Of a stretch of DNA of 51,631 nucleotides, positions 16,282 to 24,682 are shown in pieces. The notes under the pieces were generated by a model, which was not told the origin of the DNA, searched no databases, and saw nothing but the letters and a program-made list of their open reading frames with translations. The DNA is from Allofournierella sp. (GTDB lineage Bacteria > Bacillota > Clostridia > Oscillospirales > Ruminococcaceae), in the NCBI GenBank assembly GCA_020025635.1, contig JAHHRU010000015.1:1-51631 (forward strand). The letters run 5' to 3'. The translations under genes and the position numbers were made by a program. How positions within the stretch are numbered: position 1 is the stretch's first letter; every line of letters starts with the position of its first letter.

Positions 16282-18822
16282 TCACAGCCAGAGGCCGCTT
16301 TCCAGAACCTGCTTATAGGTTGCGTGCTCTTCCAGAGCCTTGGTGAGCTTTGCCATTGCGCTGGTATCGCCCAGCAGCACCACACCGCACAGGCGGCCGT
16401 TGAAGAAGGTCAAACGGCGGTAGTGCGCCTTCTGCTGATCCCGGCTCTCGAGGGTCTTGTACATCTTTTTGGGGTCGCTTCCGTTATCACCGGCAGCATA
16501 CACGCTGGTTGCAAAGCCCTCAAAGTTCAGGCCGGTGCTCACCGGCTTGTAGCTCACGGCTTCGCCCGCTGCGTTTGCACCTGCAACCCGGCCCTCTTCC
16601 ACGGCCTGAGTCCAGTTTGCCAGCGACACGCCCTCAAACTGAGCGCAGTCGCCGCAGGCATACACGTTTTCGGCAGCCTGCATATGCTCATCCACCACAA
16701 CGGCGCGTTCCACCGCAAGGCCCATGCTGCGGGCGATCTCCACGTTTGCGCGCACACCGGCCGAAACCAGCACCACGTCTGCGTCCAAACGGCGGCCGTC
16801 GGCCAGCACCACACCGGTGACCTTGTCGGTACCCTCAACACGGGCCACCTCAACGCCGGTGAGCACGTTCACGCCCTGCTTTTGTGCAGCAGCGGCCAGC
16901 AGTGCGCCTGCTTCGGGGTTGAGCTGACGGTTCATCAGGCTCTCGGCACGTTCCAGCACGGTGACCTCAAGACCTGCCTGACGCATCTGCCATGCGGCTT
17001 CAAGACCCAGCACGCCGCCGCCGATCACCACCGCATGACCGCCGGCAACAAGGCGGGGACGGATGGCTTCCACATCGGCAAATCTGCGCACAGCGGTAAC
17101 GCCGTTCAGCTTGCTGCCCTCAAAATCGGGCACAAAGCACTCGCTGCCGAGGGCATAGATAAGGCGGGTATAGCTGAGCTTTTCGCCGCCGTCCAGCACC
17201 ACTTCCTTGGCCTCGGCATCCACCTTGACCACCTTGCGGCCCAAAACGGTGAACACCTGATTCTGGGTGTACCAGTTCAGCGGCTCCAGAGCCAGCTGAT
17301 CCGGGTCAAGGCCCGCAGTGAGGGACTTGGTGAGCATTGGACGGCTGTAGGGCAGATAATTCTCCTCGCTCACCATGACCACACGGCCGGTCTTGTCCCG
17401 CTCACGGATGGCCTTAGCTGCGTTCAGCGCTGCCGCGCCGCCGCCCAGAATGATATAAAAATCGTTGGTATCTTTGCGGAAGGACGCATCGCTCTCCTCG
17501 TAGGGCACAAACTTATCCTTTCCCACGCCGCACACCGGGCAGCTCTCAAGGGATGCATCGAACACTTCGCCACAAACCAGGCACTTGACCAAACGCTTGC
17601 CGCTCTTTGCGGGCTTTTCAAAGGGCTTATCCAGCACGGCGCAGCCGAACTGATAGCCGTATTCATAGGCAGTGACCAAATCATCCTTGCCGGGCTTGAA
17701 GCGGATGCGCAGGCCCTCGTGCACCTTCATGCGCAGCTGCTTTAAGCGCTCGGTGAGATGAGGCACTGCTTCGCCGGACCAGCCATAGCTGCCAAAGGCA
17801 GCGGCGTGCTTGCCGCCGTGAACACCGCCGAACAGGTGCAGGGTCAGCTCATAGATGGGCTCCAAAGCCTGACCCAGAATGGTGGGGCTGCCCAGCAAAA
17901 AGCCGTCGGCCCAAGCGATCTCATCCAGAACCTTCTGCTTGTCGGCAGTGACCATATCATAGCAGCGCACCTCAACGGGGCCGGAGTCCCGGATGCCCTC
18001 GGCGATCTTTTCAGCCAGCTCGGCCGTATAGCCGTAAGCGCTCACATAGGGGATCACAACGGTCTTGCCGGGGTTGGGATTCTTGGGGGTGCACCATTCC
18101 CGGTAGGTGTTGTACATTTCCTCGATGTGGCTGTCCAGCACAGGGCCGTGGCCGGTGCAGATGAGGGACACATCCAGCTTTTCCACACGGTTGAGGGCCT
18201 TGAGCATAAAGGGCTTGAAGGGGCCGATGATGCCGTCAAAGTAATATTTGAGCGCGTCCTTGTAGCCTTCCTCGTCGGTCACATTGCTGCGCAGCACGTC
18301 GGGCTGGCAGTAGTGAGAGCCGAAGGAGTCGCAGGTGAGCAGGATACCCTCCTCGGGGATGTAGGTGTACATGGAATCGGGCCAGTGCAGATTGGGAACC
18401 ACCAAAAAGCGCAGGGTCTTATCACCCAGCTGCATTTCCTGATTGTCCTTTACCGGCAGAGCGGTGAAGTCCCGGTTCACGATCTCCTTTAAAAAGCCGA
18501 TGGCGCAGGCGGTACCCAGGATCTTCATCTGGGGACTCAGCTCCAGCAGCTTTTCCACGCTGCCCGCATGGTCAGGCTCGGTGTGGTTCACCACCAGATA
18601 GTCGATGGCGTGCAGATCGCAGACCTCAGAGAGGTTTTGCAGATACTGCTCGGTGAACTTTGCCTTTGCCGTTTCAAACAGCACAGTCTTGCCGCCTGCC
18701 TTGAGGACGTAAGAGTTATAGGTTGTGCCGTATTTGGTCTCCATAATAATATCAAAGACCCTCAGCTGATCGTCAATAATACCGGTCCAGTAAAAACCAT
18801 CTCGAAGTTTGAGACTGCTCAT
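16282..18822 (-). CDS. Class F flavodiiron protein: flavodiiron-rubredoxin-NADH reductase fusion
   Basis: 846 residues in three units. (1) A flavodiiron core: metallo-beta-lactamase-like domain with diiron ligands in NHTEPDHAGS (His80, Glu82, Asp84, His85), NLHWPDS, CDSFG and TGHGPV, then a flavodoxin domain (PYVSAYGYTAELAEKI). (2) A rubredoxin-like knot, CLVCG...CPVCG, about residues 400-450. (3) An FAD/NAD(P) pyridine-nucleotide reductase (ILGGGAAALNAAKAI; VIGGGVLGLEAAW; YACGDCAQF). The whole electron chain from NADH to O2 or NO is thus in one chain, as in class F flavodiiron proteins of anaerobes. The start at 18822 (MSSLKLRD) is 10 bases after AAAGGAG; an ATG three codons earlier is too close to it. 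Confidence 0.93.
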   Translation of the reverse strand: MSSLKLRDGFYWTGIIDDQLRVFDIIMETKYGTTYNSYVLKAGGKTVLFETAKAKFTEQYLQNLSEVCDLHAIDYLVVNHTEPDHAGSVEKLLELSPQMKILGTACAIGFLKEIVNRDFTALPVKDNQEMQLGDKTLRFLVVPNLHWPDSMYTYIPEEGILLTCDSFGSHYCQPDVLRSNVTDEEGYKDALKYYFDGIIGPFKPFMLKALNRVEKLDVSLICTGHGPVLDSHIEEMYNTYREWCTPKNPNPGKTVVIPYVSAYGYTAELAEKIAEGIRDSGPVEVRCYDMVTADKQKVLDEIAWADGFLLGSPTILGQALEPIYELTLHLFGGVHGGKHAAAFGSYGWSGEAVPHLTERLKQLRMKVHEGLRIRFKPGKDDLVTAYEYGYQFGCAVLDKPFEKPAKSGKRLVKCLVCGEVFDASLESCPVCGVGKDKFVPYEESDASFRKDTNDFYIILGGGAAALNAAKAIRERDKTGRVVMVSEENYLPYSRPMLTKSLTAGLDPDQLALEPLNWYTQNQVFTVLGRKVVKVDAEAKEVVLDGGEKLSYTRLIYALGSECFVPDFEGSKLNGVTAVRRFADVEAIRPRLVAGGHAVVIGGGVLGLEAAWQMRQAGLEVTVLERAESLMNRQLNPEAGALLAAAAQKQGVNVLTGVEVARVEGTDKVTGVVLADGRRLDADVVLVSAGVRANVEIARSMGLAVERAVVVDEHMQAAENVYACGDCAQFEGVSLANWTQAVEEGRVAGANAAGEAVSYKPVSTGLNFEGFATSVYAAGDNGSDPKKMYKTLESRDQQKAHYRRLTFFNGRLCGVVLLGDTSAMAKLTKALEEHATYKQVLESGLWL

Positions 18823-19121
18823 AAGGTGCATACTCCTTTCAAAAATACAAAATCCCATCGGTCCGTTTCGGAAGAGGCCGTTATGCGCTTTTTTAAGAAA
18901 AACAGCCGTTTTTGCTGTTTTCTTAACATAGTATAGAATACCATGGACAAGCGGCCCTTTCATGTTGCTAAGGCAACAAAACAACCTCCGCAGGGTGCAC
19001 ATTTACACTTTTTACGGGTATTTTTGTCCGCACTGTGCCCCACTGGGGCGTGGGAGGTCTGTTTTTTTTTATTATACCATATTCCACCCGGCGTATGGGC
19101 GCTTTTTTGCCCCAAAACCAC
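18823..19121 (-). promoter_or_regulatory. Upstream region of the flavodiiron gene
   Basis: Most of the 368-bp gap between the Dabb and flavodiiron genes. On the minus strand a TATACT-type -10 lies at about 18933-18938, in an AT-rich stretch; no convincing -35 is seen. The flavodiiron frame stays open about 60 codons upstream of its start, but I see no ribosome site or family residues there. A CAACATG-type inverted repeat around 18961-18976 (TGTTGCTAAGGCAACA) could be an operator. No other gene is supported. Confidence 0.4.
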
Positions 19122-19168
19122 AAAAAAACAGCTGCGGGGCGTTCGGCTCCGCAGCTGTTTTGTTTTTT
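19122..19168. terminator. Terminator downstream of the Dabb gene
   Basis: Stem AAAACAGCTGCGG (19125-19137) with complement at 19149-19161, 11-base loop, A run on the left and T run on the right, so it works in both directions. It ends the plsC-Dabb operon coming from the right. Confidence 0.88.
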
Positions 19169-19190
19169 CAGATGGTTTGCAGGCGGAGCC

Positions 19191-19472
19191 TTACATATGG
19201 GCGTCGCAGAAAACCCGTCCGCTCACCACAGAGTGCACGAACTCCTTGGCCTTCAGGTGGTCGGGATGATTCTGGTAGCCCTCCAAAGACTCCTCGTTTT
19301 CGAACATGGACACCAGTACCACGTCGTAGCCTGCATAGCCCTGAGAGACATGGGCTGCCAGCAGACCGGGCACACGGCCCACCAGACCTTCCAGCAGAAC
19401 CTTCATGTGAGTGAATGCTTCCTGCTTGTTGGTGCCTTCTTTGATCGTCCACATAACAATGTGCTGTACCAT
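19191..19472 (-). CDS. Dabb (stress-responsive A/B barrel) domain protein
   Basis: 93 residues forming one dimeric alpha-beta barrel domain. The N-terminal MVQHIVMWTIKEGTN, the PGLLAAHVSQGYAGYDVVLVSMFENEESLEGYQNHP middle region (quoted in part: YDVVLVSMFENEESL) and the final histidine-containing strand are typical. Functions in the family vary and are mostly unknown in bacteria. Last gene of an operon with a ferredoxin-flavodoxin protein 42 bp upstream, which hints at a redox or stress role. AAAAAGGAGAAA precedes the ATG. Confidence 0.88.
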   Translation of the reverse strand: MVQHIVMWTIKEGTNKQEAFTHMKVLLEGLVGRVPGLLAAHVSQGYAGYDVVLVSMFENEESLEGYQNHPDHLKAKEFVHSVVSGRVFCDAHM

Positions 19473-19514
19473 GGGATTTTTCTCCTTTTTATGTGCTCCC
19501 TTGCGGGAGAATTT

Positions 19515-20429
19515 TTACAGATAGATTTCGGGCTTTTGGGGCTTTTCGCACACACGGGCAAGCTTTGCGGCCATGGCATCTTCCACTTCGGGCGCAAGGC
19601 TGCGGGCCCCACTGGGGCACAGATGCACACAGCGCATACAGGTAATGCACTTGTCCGGGTCGGTAACGGTGGGGTCGTTTTTGGAGATGGCCCCGGTGGG
19701 GCAGTTGTCGGCACAGAGGCCGCAGCCACGGCAGCCGCTGCCCACCTGCGGCTTTGCGGCCATGCCGTTATACCGGCGGTAAGGGGTATTTCCCGGCAGA
19801 TACACCGGAACCGGGCCGGTGAGATCCAGCTTTTCGGCAAGAGAACGGCCAAACTCCCGTGCGGCATCCAGATCCTCCCGGTTTGGACGTCCGGACGCAA
19901 TGGCGGGGATGATGGAATGGCGGGCCACAAAGGCTGCGCCGGCGGTCACCACAAAGCCCGCCTCGGTGAGGGCGGTGCCCAGCTCCAGCAGAGCATCCTC
20001 GTAAGCACGGTTGCCGTACACCACCACGGCGGCAGCGGCGGCACCGTTGCCCCGCAGCTTTTTAATGCGTTCCAGCGCCGCCGAGGGCACACGGCCGCCA
20101 AACACCGGAACGGCCGCCACCATCAGCTGACCCGGCAAAAACCGAAGAGGCTGGCCCTCCACAGTCATGTTATAAAAGGCAGTGCCATCCATCCCCTTTT
20201 CAATGGCGTGGGCCACCTGCGCGGTGGAGCCGGTGGGGCTGAATGCGATCACTGTGCGGTCATTTTGTTCCATGCTGCAATTTCTCCCTTCTGCGTTTGC
20301 CCTTGCCAGCTCTTCAAAGCTCCGCACCGAACCAAAAATCGGCCGGTAGGGGTTGTCCAGCTGCACGGCTGCGGGCACCTCGCTGCTTTTTTCAGGCGGC
20401 TGCTTTTTGCGGCCAAAGGGCCATTTCAT
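19515..20429 (-). CDS. Flavodoxin-ferredoxin protein (EFR1-type, two 4Fe-4S clusters)
   Basis: 304 residues. After a 52-residue N-terminal extension comes a flavodoxin-like domain (VIAFSPTGSTAQVAHAI, the phosphate-binding loop) and then two 4Fe-4S motifs, CRGCGLCADNCPTGA and CITCMRCVHLCPSGA, near residues 235-275. It would carry electrons in the cytoplasm; partners are not evident. Start choice: ATG at 20429 overlaps the upstream stop as ATGA, which supports coupled translation, but an ATG at 20273 (MEQNDRTVIAF) has a better ribosome site (AAGGGAG) and starts right at the domain. Either may be used. Confidence 0.85.
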   Translation of the reverse strand: MKWPFGRKKQPPEKSSEVPAAVQLDNPYRPIFGSVRSFEELARANAEGRNCSMEQNDRTVIAFSPTGSTAQVAHAIEKGMDGTAFYNMTVEGQPLRFLPGQLMVAAVPVFGGRVPSAALERIKKLRGNGAAAAAVVVYGNRAYEDALLELGTALTEAGFVVTAGAAFVARHSIIPAIASGRPNREDLDAAREFGRSLAEKLDLTGPVPVYLPGNTPYRRYNGMAAKPQVGSGCRGCGLCADNCPTGAISKNDPTVTDPDKCITCMRCVHLCPSGARSLAPEVEDAMAAKLARVCEKPQKPEIYL

Positions 20430-21190
20430 CGAGCGGCACCTTCAATGAGCTTTTGATACAGCGCCTCGTTTGCCTCGGGATAAAACTCCATGGGGCGATC
20501 CGCCGAAAATCCCCGGCGCACAACGATCAGATCCTTGAACAGATCCTTGGTTTCAAAGGTGTACTGGCCGTACACATCGTGGTACTGGCCAAGGGTCAGT
20601 CCGTCCAGCACGGGGCAGTCCTGCCAGGGGAACTGAGCCACATTTTCAAGGCTGTTTTCGTCCTCCTGCAGCACGCCATCTTCCGAAGCAAGGCCGCCGG
20701 TGATGCGCTGCAAGTTCTTGGGGTCATCGGTCAGATAAATCAGCATCTCACCCATCTGGAAGTCGGCTGCAAGGCGGGTCTGGCTGGCGATCTGCTCCAT
20801 CTCCATCACGGCCTGGAGGTCATTGGGGTCTGCGTTTTTGCGCTCCTCTTCGGTGCGCAGATCCATCACATAGGTGCAAAGATCCAGCACCACCTTGCCG
20901 TCACCGTTCTGATCCTCGCACAGGGGCAGAAGTGCCTCGTTGAGCTGTGACAGAGCGTCATCGTTGAGGGTGCGGCGGGTAACGATGCCGATGTGATAAT
21001 CCGGGTCCACCCGGAACACCACTTCTTTGACGAACATTCCGGCCAGCAGCAGAACCAAAAGTGCCACCAGCACCATTTTCCAGCGATAATGCCACCAGTT
21101 GGCGATTTTTTCGCCGCGGGTAAGCTCTCTGGGCTTTTCCTGCACCAGATCTTCGGGCTTAATATCCAGAGTATAACGGGCACTGGCCAT
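20426..21190 (-). CDS. Single-pass membrane protein, function unknown
   Basis: 254 residues. The cytoplasmic N terminus is about 38 residues with charged KPRELTRGEK. One membrane helix (about 40-57, VLVALLVLLLAGMFVKEV) is followed by an extracytoplasmic domain of about 190 residues rich in acidic residues. No family recognised. It lies 14 bp after plsC and overlaps the next gene by 4 bp, so it belongs to the plsC-ferredoxin-Dabb operon. AAAGGAGAAAACATC precedes the ATG. Confidence 0.75.
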   Translation of the reverse strand: MASARYTLDIKPEDLVQEKPRELTRGEKIANWWHYRWKMVLVALLVLLLAGMFVKEVVFRVDPDYHIGIVTRRTLNDDALSQLNEALLPLCEDQNGDGKVVLDLCTYVMDLRTEEERKNADPNDLQAVMEMEQIASQTRLAADFQMGEMLIYLTDDPKNLQRITGGLASEDGVLQEDENSLENVAQFPWQDCPVLDGLTLGQYHDVYGQYTFETKDLFKDLIVVRRGFSADRPMEFYPEANEALYQKLIEGAAR

Positions 21191-21204
21191 GATGTTTTCT
21201 CCTT

Positions 21205-21933
21205 TTATCGGTTGGGTTCAAGATTTTGCAGAATGAGCTGGCGGGTCTTTTCGGGCAGCTCTTTGATTTCGGCGCGGGACAGGCCCTCGGTTTCGATGGG
21301 GGGCAGGATGCGGATGACCACATGGCCCGGATGCATGAGCATATGGTTGTTTTCCATAATGTCACGGGTGCCGGAAAGCGCCACCGGCACCACCGGAGCG
21401 TTTGCCTTTGTGGCAATGCGGAATGCGCCGCCCTTAAATTCCAGCAGGCTGCCTTCCTCGCCCTTATTGCGGGTGCCTTCGGGGAAAATGGAAACCGAAT
21501 AGCCTTTTTTGACCGTCTCAATGGCCTCGTTCAGGGCGCTCATGGCCTTGCGGGGGTCTTCCCGGTCCAAAAACACGCAGTGCAATAGGCGCATCCAGCC
21601 GCGCACCAGCGGAATGGAGCCCACCTCTTTTTTGGCCACAAGGCCGTGGGGCGCGTCCAGCTGGGTGAGCATGATGGCAATGTCGTAATAGCTGCGGTGG
21701 TTTGCCGCAAAAACGCAAGGCCGGTCTTTGGGGATGTTTTCAAGTCCGATGACCTCGGTGGTAACACCCGCCAGCTTCAAAAGCCGGTTTGCCCAGTGGG
21801 GCACGTGCAGGGCTGCCAGCTCATCGCCGGCTTTCCAGTCGCCGGCTTCCAGTGCCTTGAGGCCCTTGTGCAGGGCAGGCCAATGAACGAGCATATAGCC
21901 CCAAAAATACAAATACCAGATGAGTGTACGCAT
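21205..21933 (-). CDS. plsC: 1-acyl-sn-glycerol-3-phosphate acyltransferase
   Basis: 242 residues. Adds the second acyl chain to lysophosphatidic acid at the membrane. The catalytic box is NHRSYYD (His79, Asp84) and the substrate-binding box FPEGTRNKGEEGSL follows; KANAPVVPVAL is the third conserved block. The start is the ATG at 21933 with AAAGGGG 8 bases upstream; the longer open frame has no support. First gene of a four-gene minus-strand operon. Confidence 0.92.
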   Translation of the reverse strand: MRTLIWYLYFWGYMLVHWPALHKGLKALEAGDWKAGDELAALHVPHWANRLLKLAGVTTEVIGLENIPKDRPCVFAANHRSYYDIAIMLTQLDAPHGLVAKKEVGSIPLVRGWMRLLHCVFLDREDPRKAMSALNEAIETVKKGYSVSIFPEGTRNKGEEGSLLEFKGGAFRIATKANAPVVPVALSGTRDIMENNHMLMHPGHVVIRILPPIETEGLSRAEIKELPEKTRQLILQNLEPNR

Positions 21934-22120
21934 ACTGCGCGCCCCTTTCTCGCTAAATTGCTTCTCCTTATTGTAACACGATTGTCCAAAAAGGAAAAGC
22001 CTTCGTCTGTGATAAAACCGTGAACCTGCGGGTTTTGCCCAAAGCCCCGCTTTTGTTTGTGAAATCCGCTGATTTTGCCGGGGCTGCCTTGTGCGGGAAG
22101 CCAAAATTCCGAGCCGATTC

Positions 22121-22149
22121 TTGAAAATTCGCCGCTGCAGCTGTATGAT
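22121..22149 (+). promoter_or_regulatory. Sigma-A promoter of the YesL-like gene
   Basis: TTGAAA at 22121-22126, a 17-base spacer, TATGAT at 22144-22149, followed by an AT-rich stretch. Leader about 60 bases. Confidence 0.75.
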
Positions 22150-22215
22150 TATATATTAGTTGTATTTTGATTTTGAGGAGCTTTTTTGCTCCCGTTTTTG
22201 AAAGGATCTTGAATC

Positions 22216-23004
22216 ATGGGTTTATTCAGCCGCAACTTCGACACTCCCGGCCCCGGTGTGAATCGGGACACTCCCCGCAAAAAGGGCATCGGCCGCTTCT
22301 TTGAACTTTTGGGCCGCGATTCCGGCAGCTTTTTTAAGGCAAACCTCTGGTGTGCCGTTGCCTTGGCCCCCACCTCACTGGTGGTGAGCTTTGGTATTTT
22401 TTCCAAGAGCGTTTTGTTCACCATTCTGGGCGGTCTTGTGGGCGGCCTTGTGCTGGCTCCTTTTTTGGCCGGTATGCATGACACCGTGCTGCGTGCCATG
22501 CGTGACGAGCCGGGCTACTGGTGGCACACCTACAAGCGTGCCATGAAGAACAACTGGAAGCAAAGCCTTGTGCCGGGTCTTATTTTGGGCGCACTGCTCT
22601 CCAGCATCCTGATGTCCATTTCCTTTACACTGGACGGCACCATGCAGCTTTCGCTGCCCACCGGCCTGTGCCTTGTGCTGTCGCTGCTGCTGATTTCGAT
22701 GTGCGTGCCTTATCTGTGGGCGCAGCTGGTTTTGATGGAACTGCCTTTGCCGCAGCTTTTTAAGAACACTTTGTTGTTTGCTCTGGGCAACGCTCCCCGT
22801 TCCCTGCTCATGGCCTTTATCCAGATCATTTACTGGGGCCTTATGATTTTGCTCCTGCCCGTGACCAGCATTTGGGTGCTGCTGTTCGGCTTTGCCTTTA
22901 TTGTGCTGATCACCATGATGATCGCCTTCCCCGCAATGGACAAGGTGCTGCACATTGAAGAGCGGCTCATTGCCCGCCGTGAGGCCGAAGAAAATCAGGA
23001 CTGA
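22216..23004 (+). CDS. YesL/DUF624-like membrane protein
   Basis: 262 residues with six hydrophobic segments after a 40-residue cytoplasmic N terminus. The pattern (short loop RAMRDEPGYWWHTYKRAMKNNW between helices 2 and 3, quoted in part, YWWHTYKRAMKNNWKQS) is that of the YesL/DUF624 family, often found near sugar transport genes, though here it stands alone. GAAAGGATCTTGAATC precedes the ATG. Role unknown. Confidence 0.75.
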   Translation: MGLFSRNFDTPGPGVNRDTPRKKGIGRFFELLGRDSGSFFKANLWCAVALAPTSLVVSFGIFSKSVLFTILGGLVGGLVLAPFLAGMHDTVLRAMRDEPGYWWHTYKRAMKNNWKQSLVPGLILGALLSSILMSISFTLDGTMQLSLPTGLCLVLSLLLISMCVPYLWAQLVLMELPLPQLFKNTLLFALGNAPRSLLMAFIQIIYWGLMILLLPVTSIWVLLFGFAFIVLITMMIAFPAMDKVLHIEERLIARREAEENQD

Positions 23005-23017
23005 TTGCCGAAAAAAC

Positions 23018-23056
23018 AAAAACGCGCGTCCCTGCAAAAGGGCGCGCGTTTTTTTG
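23018..23056. terminator. Bidirectional terminator
   Basis: Stem AAAACGCGCG/CGCGCGTTTT around an inner CCC/GGG pairing, A run left and T run right. It separates the convergent YesL-like and lipoprotein genes. Confidence 0.9.
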
Positions 23057-23063
23057 TTTTTTA

Positions 23064-23579
23064 TCAGCCGGTCACAATGCCGGAAACGGTAACACCGCCG
23101 GACATATTGTAGCGGCCGCCGTCGTAGCCAAGGCCGATCTTGTAGCGCCGGCCGGTGTCCAGACCGCTGATGGTGCCGGTGTAGCAGCTGCCGTCGGCGG
23201 TAAGATACAGGGTGCCGCCCTTTACATACTCACGGGCGCCGGAAACCTCCTGCCAAAGCATCACACGCCAGGTGGTGCGGTTTTCGCTCTCGGTGGTGGC
23301 ACGGCCCACAATGGTGATGGTGTCGCTTGCCGGAGTAAAGTAGCCGCTGTTGGGGCTTTGCACGTTGTTGAAGGCCACATACAGGGTGCCGTCCTTTTGC
23401 AGCTCGCTGAAACGCGCGGTGCTGTCAAAGCCCTCGGGCCAAGAAATGCTGCCGCCGGCAGCGGCCACATTGCGGTTATCCACTTCGCCCTCGTCCATCT
23501 CTTCGCCGCAGCCCGCAAAAAGGCACACTGCCAGCAGAAGGGTCATGGCAAGAGCCAGCAAACGCTTCGTCTTGTTCAT
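23064..23579 (-). CDS. Secreted lipoprotein, function unknown
   Basis: 171 residues. A signal peptide with lipobox (LLLAVCLFAGC, Cys at about residue 24) indicates lipid attachment to the outer face of the membrane. The mature part is rich in Gly, Ser and Thr and looks all-beta, ending with a repeated short-strand pattern (GRRYKIGLGYDGGRYNMSGG). No family recognised. The ATG at 23579 is 9 bases after AAGGAG; one two codons upstream is too close. Confidence 0.8.
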   Translation of the reverse strand: MNKTKRLLALAMTLLLAVCLFAGCGEEMDEGEVDNRNVAAAGGSISWPEGFDSTARFSELQKDGTLYVAFNNVQSPNSGYFTPASDTITIVGRATTESENRTTWRVMLWQEVSGAREYVKGGTLYLTADGSCYTGTISGLDTGRRYKIGLGYDGGRYNMSGGVTVSGIVTG

Positions 23580-23663
23580 AATCATTAACTCCTTCGGCCC
23601 GAACCAAACCGCCCGGGCTGCTTTGGTAAAAATCACTTCAAACTGCCCCAAAGGGCTTTTTTT

Positions 23664-23692
23664 ATTATACCCGAAAAGCGCCCCGGTTACAA
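23664..23692 (-). promoter_or_regulatory. Promoter of the lipoprotein gene
   Basis: Minus strand: TTGTAA (23692-23687), 17-base spacer, perfect TATAAT (23669-23664). Leader about 80 bases. Confidence 0.75.
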
Positions 23693-23758
23693 GTTCCAAT
23701 AAAAACCGCCGGGGCCTTGTTTCAGCGCAAGGCCCCGGCGGCAGCGGGTTTTATTCTG

Positions 23759-24487
23759 TTAGTCTGCTTCGGCGGGCAGGGCGTACAAAACACCCAGCAG
23801 CGTGCCGGTGGCAAACGGGATGTTGAGCCAGAAATCGAAGCTCACGCCCTCTCCCCAGCCCGGGGCGGCAAACCAGCTGTGCACCATGCTCACCGCAAAC
23901 ACCACCCAGAGCACGGCGCAAAGGGTTTTGCGCAGCAGAGGCAGCTCTCCCGCACGCATCACCTTATAAAGCGCACCGGCCGCAAGGCCGATCAGCAGCG
24001 GCACCAGCTGGTGCATCTGCATGGTGCCGTAAAGCTCAAAGCGCATATGGTAAATTGCCGTGATGAACGGCTCCAGCACCAGCAGCTCGGCAAGCACCAG
24101 CAGCACTGCCGTCACGCACTTGGGCGCTGTCTTGGCAAAGGCCTTTGCGGCAGGCATCAGCCAAAGCCCCAGCATCAGGCCGACCAGCAGCCAGCGGTAA
24201 ATGGGATGGGCGAGCACCGCCAGCCGCTCCCGCAGCTTTTGCGGCTCCGCCGTCAGGATGCGCGCAAACAGCGGCCCGTTCACAAACAGCAAAAGGGACG
24301 GGATGAGCGGCACCGCCGTAAAGATGGCTTTTTGAAGGGTTGTATCCGCTGTTTCAAACAGCCTTGCGGCGCAGAACGCCAGCGCAAGGGTGAACAGAAA
24401 CACTCCCGTACGGGGATATGCTGCGGCGCTTGTAAAAAGCGCAAGCCCGGTGAGCAGCAGAATGCCGCCCCATTTTTTGGTCGTCAT
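23759..24487 (-). CDS. Polytopic membrane protein, function unknown
   Basis: 242 residues, mostly hydrophobic, with about seven predicted membrane segments. Charged residues lie in short loops and the C terminus ends shortly after the last helix. I do not recognise the family. The ATG at 24487 has AGGAGG 11 bases upstream. The open frame extends 49 codons further, over the promoter. Confidence 0.7.
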   Translation of the reverse strand: MTTKKWGGILLLTGLALFTSAAAYPRTGVFLFTLALAFCAARLFETADTTLQKAIFTAVPLIPSLLLFVNGPLFARILTAEPQKLRERLAVLAHPIYRWLLVGLMLGLWLMPAAKAFAKTAPKCVTAVLLVLAELLVLEPFITAIYHMRFELYGTMQMHQLVPLLIGLAAGALYKVMRAGELPLLRKTLCAVLWVVFAVSMVHSWFAAPGWGEGVSFDFWLNIPFATGTLLGVLYALPAEAD

Positions 24488-24560
24488 AAGTTGCACGGCC
24501 TCCTTCTTTGTGGTTTGGAACGCACCGGCGGCCTTGTGCCGCGGGCTGTTCGTTACTCTC

Positions 24561-24590
24561 ATTGTACCCTTTGGGCCGCTTGCAAAGCAA
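24561..24590 (-). promoter_or_regulatory. Probable promoter of the 23759-24487 gene
   Basis: Minus strand: TTGCTT (24590-24585), 18-base spacer, TACAAT (24566-24561). Leader about 65 bases. Confidence 0.55.
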
Positions 24591-24635
24591 TCCGCAGTTT
24601 CCACAGTTTTGGGGCCGATTTTTGCACCGAACAAG

Positions 24636-24675
24636 AAAAACCGAAGCGCTCCCCCTTGAGAACGCTTCGGTTTTT
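24636..24675. terminator. Terminator after psd
   Basis: A perfect 13-bp stem AAAAACCGAAGCG (24636-24648) with complement at 24663-24675, 14-base loop. Gives a T tract on the minus strand just after the psd stop at 24683. Confidence 0.88.
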
Positions 24676-24682
24676 AAGGTTT

